A DNA stretch of 6,757 bases, taken from Candidatus Altimarinota bacterium (GTDB lineage: Bacteria > Patescibacteriota > Gracilibacteria > BD1-5 > UBA6164). Positions 1 through 6,757 of this stretch are shown here, in pieces. The notes below the pieces were generated by a model that saw only the letters and a list, made by a program, of their open reading frames with translations, did no database searches and was not told the DNA's origin. Made by a program: the position numbers and the translations under genes. The stretch covers positions 1 through 6,757 of the forward strand of contig JAMOOA010000165.1 of NCBI GenBank assembly GCA_027066255.1, written 5' to 3'. Numbering within the stretch: the stretch's first letter is position 1; the number at the start of each line of letters is the position of its first letter.

Positions 1-795
1 CAGCTCGATGAAGTATATTTCAAAGATGCCCTTCTTGTATGAGCTTTTTATAAAAACAAAAATTATCCTATCGCAATAGAACTCTGAAGAAGACTCTTAG
101 AACAAAAACCTGGCTACAGACCAATAATAAAAATCATTGCTGACAGTTACTTTCAATTATGAGATTACAACAATGCAAAGAAATACCTTTCTCAATACTA
201 TGAAATAGACAAGGAAGACGGTGGAGTGACTTATCTCCTTTGAATCGTAAGTTCTGAATTTTGAGACTATGTACTCAGCAATATCTATCTCAATAAGTCA
301 CTCCAGAACGGATATAATCCTACTATAAATATACGAAGAAAACTTGTATATAATTATTTTCTCCTCGAAAGTCGTGAAAATATTATAAATAGTTTTCATG
401 ACCTCATAGAAAAAGAAAGCTCTTATGAAAAAAGTGATCTCGAACTCGCTATATACTACTACATACTTTATAAGGAGTATGATCAAGCAAAGATATGGAT
501 AAAACAATGAATGAATAAGTACCCAACCGAAGAAAACTTCCACGGATACCTCTGATGGATAAAAAAAGAACTTTGAGACAATAAATGAGCAATGGAAGAA
601 TTCAAAAAAGGGCTCGTCATAAATAAAAAAAATCCTTTTATCAATTTTAATATTGGACTCCTAAAAAAAGAAACTTGAAGTTTTGGTCCAGCTCTTATAT
701 ACTTCAAAAGAACTATCAAACACTCTCCTGACTCTGAGTTTGCCATACAAGCAGAACAACAACTTGATAAACTCAATCTTTCTAAAAACAAATAA
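1..795 (+). CDS. TPR-repeat protein, 3' part (5' end outside window)
   Basis: The frame is open from the first base to TAA at 793-795, giving 264 visible residues when TGA is read as Gly. It contains about four to five recognisable tetratricopeptide helix pairs, for example SYFQLGDYNNAKKYL near residue 49, GWIKKELGDNKGAMEEFKKG near 186 and GLLKKETGSFGPALIYFKR near 219. TPR arrays are scaffolds for protein-protein contact; the partner cannot be told from sequence. Ten in-frame TGAs lie at 40, 85, 160, 241, 262, 508, 553, 574, 586 and 676. Four of them (160, 262, 574, 676) sit on the conserved Gly of the TPR consensus, which is strong evidence for UGA=Gly. No signal peptide or membrane segment is visible in this part; the missing N-terminus could hold one. 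The next gene starts 23 nt downstream on the same strand, so the two are probably co-transcribed. TPR identity is confident; the specific role is unknown. Confidence 0.88.
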
Positions 796-818
796 TATCT
801 ATTATATAAAAATGATAT

Positions 819-1385
819 ATGAGCCTCGAACAAGATAATAATCTCAAAAAATATAAAAAGCTTCACGAAAAGTCTGAAACCTCCATCAATACAAAAGATC
901 TCCTTCAAGAACTTGCTATAAAAATATCCAGAGAATACGGGATAGATGTATCAAAGGTAAAAGAACTCATCGGTTCTAAAACAGAAAACAAACTTGCAGG
1001 TCTCAAGTCAAGTCTTGGTTCTCTCTCGCAAAATATCAATATGCAAGAGTTTCAGTCTGTTATATCTGGAGCTAGAAATGTTATCGAAAAAGCAAGCAAA
1101 GAAAAAATAGAAGTTCTCAAAGGCAGCATCGACACTCCTTTATTTTCTCCAAAAGAGGATTTTTATATCACCGAAAAAGTAATCCCTCAGAACCTCCTCA
1201 AGAAAGCCAAAAATCCTCAGAATCTCTGAGACAATATCATCGGAGCAAGTATTGGTATCATCAACTCTGCTGAATCTACAGTTCAGCTTCTCTACAAAAT
1301 AGGAGCCTGAATTATTCAGGCTCCATATCATATATATCTCGTGATTTCTGGAAAAGGTGATTATGAAGGCTTTAAGAGGGTTTAG
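819..1385 (+). CDS. hypothetical protein, 188 aa, no recognised family
   Basis: ATG at 819 opens a 188-residue frame ending at TAG 1383-1385. In-frame TGAs at 1227 and 1308 are read as Gly137 and Gly164; in the standard code the protein would stop at residue 136. The N-terminal part (about 1-110) is charged, Lys/Glu-rich and looks largely helical. The stretch from about 137 to 180 (DNIIGASIGIINS, then STVQLLYKIGAGIIQAPYHI) is much more hydrophobic and Gly-rich. It could be a membrane-associated or hairpin segment, but there is no clear classical transmembrane helix and no signal peptide. I see no catalytic motif. It lies 23 nt behind the TPR gene, suggesting one transcript. There is no good Shine-Dalgarno sequence before the ATG. 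Another ATG at 812 is in a different frame and stops after eight codons. The gene is real by length, code-25 continuity and tidy fit between neighbours; its function is unknown. Confidence 0.75.
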
Positions 1386-1425
1386 TCTTCATCATCATCC
1401 TCTTATTCTAAATTAACATTTAATA

Positions 1426-1445
1426 TGTGAGAGGATCTTTTCACA
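1426..1445 (+). repeat. short hairpin, possible weak terminator
   Basis: The arm TGTGAGA (1426-1432) pairs with TTTCACA (1439-1445) around a 6-nt loop, with one G-U pair on the + strand. It begins 40 nt after the stop of the 188-aa gene. On the minus strand the G-U becomes an A-C mismatch, so the fold favours + transcripts. No T-run follows, so terminator function is only a guess. Confidence 0.35.
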
Positions 1446-1456
1446 CTCCTACATTA

Positions 1457-1500
1457 GGAAGATTACCCCCTAATTCTTTCCCCGTTTCTCACAATCTTCC
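1457..1500. repeat. 8-bp perfect inverted repeat
   Basis: GGAAGATT (1457-1464) and AATCTTCC (1493-1500) are exact reverse complements, separated by 28 nt. The element starts 17 nt beyond the stop codon of the PGI-YvcK gene on the minus strand, where the 3' end of the operon mRNA is expected. It may be a 3'-end stabiliser or part of a termination region. The loop is long and no T-run follows. Confidence 0.4.
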
Positions 1501-1516
1501 AGTCATAACTATATAT

Positions 1517-3919
1517 TTATATTATTCTCTTCAATATCTTCGCTAACTTCTCATTATCATGTTTATAGAGGCTCTCTCTATCGAGTAAATCCTCTTCTAT
1601 GACTTCTATTCCTTGCTTCTGAAGAGATATTTTTTCATCTGATGTGAGGTAGATATAATCCCCTCATTTTACACTGATATGTTCTTTGAAGGCTATATTT
1701 TCTTTTTCTGTAAGTGAAAGTCTTTTATTGTTTGTAATAAAAGTATCTATCTGCCTTCCTAGATACCTTTCTATCTCTTGTATAAACTCAATTGCTTGAA
1801 ATCACTCAGTCTCTCCTCCTTTGTTGGTAGTATTTCCTATAAAGATAATCTTCGCATGAGTTTCACTGATGAGATTCTTCACTCCCCCAATAATGAGGTT
1901 GGAGATATTTGAAGTATAGAGGTCTCCTGCACATATGACGATAAAATCAGCATCGAGGATAGCTGTATCTATATGCTCGTTATGCTTTGCTGTTTTAGAA
2001 GAATCCATAAGACTGAGACTTGTGATACGTGAATGATAGTCATCATTGTTACTGATGTTGTCTTGTTTTTGTATAGTTTCTCCATTCTCAAGTATTGCTT
2101 CGATAAAAGCTTTATCCTTTGTTACTGGAATAATCCTTGCCTTAGTTTGAAGAAGCTTTGACATAAAGCTCATCATGTTTCCATAGCTTTTATCAAGGTT
2201 ATAGAAGATGCTTCCCATAAGTATATTTCCTATTTTGTGTCCAAATAGGCTAGCATCTATCGGGAGTACAAAAGAAAGAAATTCTTTGTTGTAGTCTTCA
2301 AGGAAATCTAAAAATTCACCCGAAGCTCCTCCTAGTAAGAATATCTCTCTCAAAGTGAGCGAAGATATAAGCACATCTTCTTGAACTACTGTTTCAAAGT
2401 ACTTCTCAAATGTTTTTTTGTATACAGAACTAGAAACAGAGTATAGACATCTCCTCAGGTCTCATGGAGGAGGAAAGTATATCCCGAGATGTTCCTCAAA
2501 AAGCCTCATAAGAAGTCCAGTTGTCCTTCCATCATCACTCATAGAAACGATAGAGGAAACCTCTACCTCATCAATAAATAAATCATATATACCTTTGAGT
2601 GTATTACTGTGACCGTTTCCTCATCCGATAGTTACTATTTTCTTAGAATTTCTAAAACCAGCAATATCGAGAAGCTGGATGTCTCCAAACTTCTCCTGTA
2701 TCTTTGCTCTGGTAAGAGCTTTTGATTTTTCTACTCCTGGTTGATTATTGATGTTTATACCAAAAAGTTCTCACAAATAAATAGTCTGCATCTGGAATAT
2801 ATACAGAAGCTGGGCTACTGAGTACTCATTAAGTTCTGAAACTTCTATCGTACATACAGGATTTCCCTCATAGGCAAGTGATTTCTCTGTTCCAAACTTC
2901 TCTATATTGAGGAGTTTTTGAAAGGTAAATTCTGGACAAGATGGATGAATAGGTGTATCATTTTTATCATTTTTCACCTCGAGAAATACGTAGAATTTGT
3001 CTTTCGGGCCATCTTGATAGAGTTGTACTTGAGAGTGCTGATCAGTAACTCCTATAGATTTTACTGGAGTGATACCGATACCATTTTTTCCAATGCTTTC
3101 ACCAATAAGCTGTCTATACCATTCTCCTACTTCTGAAAGTGTTTCCCCATATGGAAAAAGTACTGTTATCTTCTTATCTTGTCTTGTATACGCGTAAAAT
3201 TGATGTATTGCGAGCCTCAGAGCTATATTATCTTCAGTAGGTCGTTCTAGTATATTTTTTTTAATATCCTCGATCCCTTGGATAATCGCTCTGATATCGA
3301 CTCCTGCAAAAGCAAGTGGCACCAGTCATACGTAGGTAAATACTGAGAATCTTCCTTCTATATTTTGAGGGATAAAAAACATCTGCGTTTCTTTTGAAAG
3401 ATTGTCTTTTATGGAGCAATTTTCTCCTATGATAAAACAAAAGTGCTCTTCCCAATTTTGTGTCTTTTTCTGGCAAATATCCTTGAAATATACATATTCG
3501 GCCAAAGTTTCTATCGTCCCCCCTGATTTTGATATAAAACAAAAGAGTGTTTTCGAGATATCGAGTATATTTGTTAACTCCTGAAGTGAGCAGGCATCTA
3601 TATTATCAAGGATATATATTTTAGCTCCTGTTCTTTTTGGATTCTCGTTGTAGTATTTTCCATAAAGAGACTGAAGTATAGCTTTGGTTCCAAGGGCACT
3701 TCCTCCTATTCCAAGAACTACTACACTTTCAAACTGGTCTTTTTTTTGAGAAACGTAATTTTCTATCTGCTCTATATCAACCGTTGTATCCACATCTATA
3801 AATCAAAGCTCCTCCCTTTTCTTTGAGATATTTGTTCCTATCTTGTCTGAAAATTCTCTTTGGAAGTCTTCTATTTTTGGAAAAACCTGAGATAAATTCC
3901 CGTTACTAAACTCTATCAT
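1517..3919 (-). CDS. pgi-yvcK: fusion of phosphoglucose isomerase and YvcK/CofD-like protein
   Basis: One 800-aa frame runs from ATG 3919-3917 to TAA 1519-1517 once seven TGAs are read as Gly (residues 39, 198, 383, 433, 486, 706, 752). Residues 1 to about 410 are glucose-6-phosphate isomerase (glucose-6-P to fructose-6-P, cytosolic). LGIGGSALG is at 69-77 and the phosphate-binding SKSGGTIET at 130-138. GRFSVFTYVG is at 189-198 and GEWYRQLIGESIGK at 265-278, with likely catalytic Glu274. His295 lies in DQHSQVQLY, and NQPGVEKSK at 392-400 ends in Lys400. Residues about 426-800 are YvcK/CofD-like: KKIVTIGGGNG at 426-436, SDDGRTTG at 461-468, PPPGDLRRC at 483-491 and GETEG ending at Gly706. YvcK proteins bind UDP-GlcNAc and affect carbon use and cell-wall synthesis; this half is somewhat longer than the roughly 317 aa of B. 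subtilis YvcK. A linker of about 25 residues joins the halves with no stop and no ATG, GTG or TTG start. The start lies 1 nt after the galU stop, so translation is probably coupled. Domain calls are confident; whether the chain is processed is unknown. Confidence 0.93.
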
Positions 3920-3920
3920 T

Positions 3921-4781
3921 TTATAAACTTTTAATATATGTAAGTACCTCATCCTTGATGCTGCCATCCTTGAGTGCGTAAGCTATACACGCTTTAAGAT
4001 AACCGATTTTTCCACCAGTATCATACCTCGTTCATTTAACCTCAAGTCAATATATGTCTTTGTTCTTTTTCATATCTATAAATGCATCTGCAAGACGTAT
4101 TTCTCCATCTCCAACACTTCATTTTGCGTTCTCTAAGTATTCAAATATATCAGGAGTTAAAACGTACTTCCCTATCACAGCTGTTCTTGAATCTGTTTCA
4201 TGTGGTTGTGGCTTTTCTACAAATCTTGTAACCCTTGTAGTTTGCTCTTCCATTTCTCACTCTAGTATACCATAGCTCGATACTTCCTCATCTCTGACCC
4301 CCACAGTTGCTATAACAGAACTCTGAGTCTCTTCATGTTTTTTTATAAGTTGCTCTGCTGCACTCACCTCATTATCAATGATATCATCACCAAAAAGAAC
4401 CAAAAACGGTTCATCTCCTATCAAATTCTTTGTTCTCAGGATTGCATCTCCATCACCTTTTGGGTACGGTTGTCTCACATAAACAATGTTTGCCATCTCA
4501 TTAAGTCCTTTAACTTTTCTGAGATAATCAAACTTTCCACTATCGTCAAGCCTTTGTTCAAGCTCAGGATTAGAATCGAAATGATCCTCTATTGCTCTCT
4601 TACTACGACCAGTAACAATAATAATCTCTGTACATCCAGCTGAAATTGCCTCTTCTACGAGGTATTGCATTACAGGTTTATCCACTATCGGAAACATCTC
4701 CTTAGGAAGAGCCTTGGTTGCTGGGAGAAAACGTGTTCCCATACCAGCAGCTGGGATAACGCATTTCGTGATTTTCTTCAT
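3921..4781 (-). CDS. galU: UTP-glucose-1-phosphate uridylyltransferase (UDP-glucose pyrophosphorylase)
   Basis: This 286-aa protein, close to the usual GalU length, makes UDP-glucose from UTP and glucose-1-phosphate in the cytosol, feeding glycan and envelope sugar synthesis. The N-terminal nucleotide-binding signature PAAGMGTRFLPATKALPKEM spans residues 10-29 and is followed by PIVDKP (31-36). The metal/nucleotide motif FGDD is at 130-133. The C-terminal block has VEKP, the GDGEIRLADAF segment after Gly221, and RYDTGGKIGYLKA near the end. Four TGAs are read as Gly at residues 175, 221, 245 and 250. The segment KGDGDAIL (108-115) has Asp112 where E. coli GalU has His in KGLGHAVL. The start ATG 4781-4779 is fixed by the conserved N-terminus; only a purine-rich AAAAGAAAG precedes it as a possible ribosome site. 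The stop at 3923-3921 is followed after one base by the fusion gene's ATG. The supply of glucose-1-P from glucose-6-P would need a phosphoglucomutase, which is not in this window. Confidence 0.95.
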
Positions 4782-4840
4782 AGACTTTCTTTTAAAAATT
4801 GTGATAAAAAGAATAGTGATTTTTCTGTGTTTTGAAAGTT

Positions 4841-5455
4841 TTATTTCTGTATATCTTCCTCTATTTCCGGAAGCCTTGCTTCTTTGTAGAAGTGTCCTCT
4901 ATCACTAAATTCACGAAAAGTAGCATCAGAAAAATAAATCTTCATATCTGCAAAATATGAGAATGGGACGAGGTCATCATCTGTACTATGATAACAAATT
5001 ATCTCACTTGTCTGTTTTTGTATAGAAGGAATTTTTGTCTCATCAAGAGTAAAGCTTCATAAGTGTTCTTTATCTGTATCATGAATCGCTGCTGCGATAA
5101 AGATAAGCCTCTTTATTTTTACAGGAAACGTGTTTTCATATAAATATTTCATAAAGAAACATCCTCCTAACGAACCTGCTCCTATAACGATGTCATCACG
5201 TAAATACGGAAAAGTCTTTTCAAACATGATTTTCCATGCTTCATAATCTGCGTATTCCCTATCTACAAATGGGGCTCTCAAATATTCCCAATCATCTCAC
5301 AAATGTTCTCACAAAGTTTTGTTCCAACTCTGAAATTTTTCTTTGTGAGGATTGTATTCTATGCTATGCAAATAGTCGTAATACCCATCAAAATTCTCCT
5401 TTGGGGTTCATCCATTTATATAGAGAAATTGTTTCTTTTTATTTAAGTTCTTCAT
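4841..5455 (-). CDS. RBBP9/YdeN-type alpha/beta serine hydrolase
   Basis: A 204-aa frame runs from ATG 5455-5453 to TAA 4843-4841, with TGAs read as Gly at residues 16, 49, 53 and 133. It has the layout of small single-domain alpha/beta hydrolases of the RBBP9/YdeN family. The first strand and oxyanion loop is FLYINGGTP (about 10-18). The nucleophile elbow is IGAGSLGG with Ser95. The acid loop is YHSTDDDLVP (155-164) with Asp160 or Asp161, and the base is in DRGHF with His188. The elbow reads A-G-S-L-G rather than the common G-x-S-x-G. The family includes serine hydrolases of mostly unknown physiological substrate. No signal peptide is seen, so it is probably cytosolic. It starts 18 nt after the permease stop and ends 59 nt before galU. 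The ATG was chosen because no other start exists in frame before the upstream stop and the length fits the family. Substrate unknown. Confidence 0.85.
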
Positions 5456-5473
5456 ATATTTTATACATAACTA

Positions 5474-6229
5474 CTAACTCCTAATTCCATATCCTTTCTT
5501 CAGGAGATGAAGTATCACTCCGATGAATATTCCGATAAAGGCTAGGAGAATCCCTATAGAAAAAGATATACTTATATCTGATACTCCAATAAACGCGTAA
5601 CGAAGACCATTTACCATATACAGAATAGGGTTAAATTGGCTCACTATTTGCCAACCATTTGGGAGGATAGAAATAGGATAAAATACTCCCCCGAGGTAAA
5701 TAAGTGGAGTGATGATAAATGTTGGGATAATCGATATATCATCAAAGCTCTTCGCGTAGAGACCATTGAGGAGTCCTAAAAGAGCAAAGAGGAAGGATGT
5801 AAGGAACACAAAAACAAATGCGTAAAAATAGCTTTGTATATGTATATCTGTCATCAGAGAACCAGTCGCAAATACCAGTCCTGCAACAATGATACCCCTG
5901 AGCATCGCTCCAACACAAAATCCTACGAGTATCTTCCAGTAAGCTATCGGTGAAACAAAGAGTTCTTCGATAGATTTTTGGAATTTACTTCCAAAGAAAC
6001 TACTCGAAGTATTTTGATAGCTCGCCATGATAACCGACATCATGAGAAGTCATGGGAAGATGAAGTCTATATATCCAACTCCTTCTACTACTGATATCCT
6101 GTCTCCGATAAATTTTCCAAATATAGCCAAGTACAAGACTATCGTAATAATCGGGGGAACAAGTGTTTGTTTCCAGACCCTCAGGAACCTGGAGACTTCT
6201 TTTCTAATAAGTGTATATAAATCTGTCAT
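5474..6229 (-). CDS. ABC-2 type transporter permease
   Basis: A 251-aa integral membrane protein with about six hydrophobic segments: around residues 23-40, 54-70, 100-120, 130-155, 160-185 and 220-245. The stretch from FIFPGLLMMSVIMASYQN (56-73) into SSFFGSKFQKSIEELFVSP is typical of the YadH/NodJ class of ABC-2 exporter permeases. A late NPILYMVNGLRYAFIG segment is the usual C-terminal signature. One TGA is read as Gly60, in the conserved PGLLMM motif. The ATG at 6229-6227 lies 1 nt after the TAG of the ATPase gene, so the pair is translationally coupled and surely forms one transporter. The gene ends in two tandem in-frame TAG codons (5476-5474 and 5473-5471). Such transporters export lipids, glycans or drugs; the substrate cannot be read from sequence. 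I leave the symbol blank because YadH-type names imply no proven function. Confidence 0.92.
5477..5482 (-). promoter_or_regulatory. Shine-Dalgarno-like AGGAGT
   Basis: AGGAGT on the minus strand overlaps the last codons of the permease gene. It is the best Shine-Dalgarno match I noticed before any start in this window. It lies 21 nt from the hydrolase ATG (5455), which is too far for a standard site. It lies only 8 nt from an out-of-frame ATG at 5468 that opens a nine-codon ORF overlapping the hydrolase start. It may therefore act through re-initiation, or be coincidental. Confidence 0.3.
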
Positions 6230-6230
6230 A

Positions 6231-6757
6231 CTATTTCTTTGTTAATCCTATAAATAATTGCTCCATCCTATTTGATTTATTTCTCATAGAGAGAACTTCT
6301 ACTCATTTCTCTGTAAGAATAGAAAATATATGATTGAGGCTTTCTCACGCTTTTACTGTCAGCTCAAGTGTTTGAGAATCGGGAAGTTCTGGTTTATATG
6401 GAGAAAATCTCTCTGGGATTTTCTTGAGTTCATTTTTGAGGTCAAAAACGAATACTTCCTTGTCCAAGGTTTTAAGAAGTTCTTTTACTCCTGAATCTTT
6501 CACGATTTTCCCTTCTGAGAGAATCGCAACGTTTTTGCAAAGTTGTTCTACTTCTTCGAGATAATGAGTTGTAAGAATAATCGTCGTTCCTTTTTTATTG
6601 AGTTCTTGGATAAATTCCCACATCGTCTTCCTGAGTTCTACATCAACTCCTGCCGTTGGTTCATCAAGTATGAGTATCTTTGGATTGTGAACCAATGCTC
6701 GTGCTATCATAAGACGACGTTTCATCCCTCCTGAAAGTTCACGAGCCTTGCTGTTAC
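6231..6757 (-). CDS. ABC transporter ATP-binding protein, 5' part outside window
   Basis: The C-terminal 174 codons of an ABC ATPase of the CcmA/DrrA/YadG class are visible, ending at TAG 6233-6231. Motifs in order are the ABC signature LSGGMKRR (codons about 6737-6714), Walker B ILILDEP, the D-loop AGVD, and the switch histidine in ILTTHYLEEVE (His codon 6566-6564). A C-terminal extension of about 100 residues follows. Walker A and the Q-loop, roughly the first 130 residues, lie beyond the window edge. TGAs at 6347-6345 and 6305-6303 are read as Gly; without this the protein would lose its last 37 or so residues. It powers the ABC-2 permease encoded 1 nt downstream. The operon promoter presumably lies upstream of this gene, outside the window. 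Confidence 0.93.

Larger units (their letters stand above)
1386..1516. other. convergent intergenic spacer, no gene
   Basis: These 131 nt separate the stop of the + strand hypothetical gene from the stop of the minus-strand fusion gene. No credible ORF, tRNA or rRNA is seen. Both transcripts must end near here, but there is no textbook GC hairpin followed by a T-run on either strand. Several inverted repeats are present and listed separately. The minus strand of 1465-1492 is purine-rich, with runs of four to five G. Confidence 0.6.

Noticed and set aside
1..795. TGA as selenocysteine or tryptophan
   Set aside because: There are too many TGAs across unrelated genes for selenocysteine, and conserved alignment positions call for Gly. 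Trp positions such as W267 in the PGI GEWYRQ motif use TGG.
298..908. Minus-strand open frames opposite the TPR and hypothetical genes
   Set aside because: They are rich in Phe, Ile, Leu and Tyr as expected from the complement of AT-rich coding sequence. They show no family motifs and lie opposite well-supported + genes.
2918..3136. Plus-strand open frames inside the PGI region and elsewhere opposite the operon (for example 4335-4643, 5236-5484)
   Set aside because: They are antisense shadows of genes with clear conserved motifs, with no start context or recognisable product.
2771..3793. Apparent split of the PGI gene into two or more separate truncated genes or pseudogene pieces
   Set aside because: The breaks are single TGA codons in one continuous frame at conserved Gly positions. 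With code 25 the gene is intact, so it is neither frameshifted nor decayed.
3917..3923. Independent promoter or ribosome site for pgi-yvcK
   Set aside because: There is only one base between the galU stop and the ATG, and the upstream bases are galU codons with no Shine-Dalgarno match. Translational coupling is the simpler reading.
4794..4824. A-rich/T-rich inverted repeat between the hydrolase and galU as a terminator or internal promoter
   Set aside because: It has only a 6-bp all-AT stem with a 19-nt loop, which is expected by chance in such AT-rich sequence. No convincing -35/-10 pair is visible in this 59-nt gap.
1..6757. CRISPR arrays, insertion sequences, tRNA or rRNA genes
   Set aside because: No regularly spaced direct repeats, transposase motifs or terminal repeats were seen. 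The only non-coding gap over 60 nt (1386-1516) does not fold as a tRNA.

Overview
The window reads as genomic DNA from a Gracilibacteria (BD1-5) or Absconditabacteria (SR1) type bacterium, the Patescibacteria/CPR lineages that use genetic code 25 (UGA = glycine). The sequence is AT-rich. All seven genes carry in-frame TGA codons, about 30 in total by hand count, and none uses TGA as a stop (stops are TAA or TAG). Many of these TGAs fall where the protein family has an invariant glycine: the YvcK GGG and PPGD loops, the GETxG motif, the VG of the PGI signature and the Gly of TPR helices. Tryptophan is written TGG throughout, so glycine fits and tryptophan does not. Read with the standard code, every gene here breaks into fragments.

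Layout. On the + strand, positions 1-795 hold the 3' part of a tetratricopeptide-repeat (TPR) protein. It is followed 23 nt later by a complete 188-aa protein of unknown function (819-1385). A 131-nt convergent spacer (1386-1516) holds inverted repeats but no gene. The rest of the window (1517-6757) is one tightly packed minus-strand gene series. In transcription order it is: ABC transporter ATPase (5' part outside the window), ABC-2 permease, a small alpha/beta serine hydrolase of RBBP9/YdeN type, GalU (UTP-glucose-1-phosphate uridylyltransferase), and an 800-aa protein that fuses phosphoglucose isomerase (PGI) to a YvcK/CofD-like domain. Spacers are 1, 18, 59 and 1 nt, which suggests a single operon whose promoter lies beyond position 6757.

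The most notable object is the PGI-YvcK fusion (1517-3919). The junction reads through with no stop in code 25 and no plausible internal start. Both halves keep their key motifs. PGI interconverts glucose-6-P and fructose-6-P, the branch point between the GalU route (UDP-glucose) and the UDP-GlcNAc route. YvcK of Firmicutes and Actinobacteria binds UDP-GlcNAc and influences central carbon metabolism and cell-wall synthesis. A UDP-GlcNAc-sensing domain joined to the enzyme at that branch point, directly behind galU, suggests a built-in regulatory link. That link is inference; the gene structure is seen directly.
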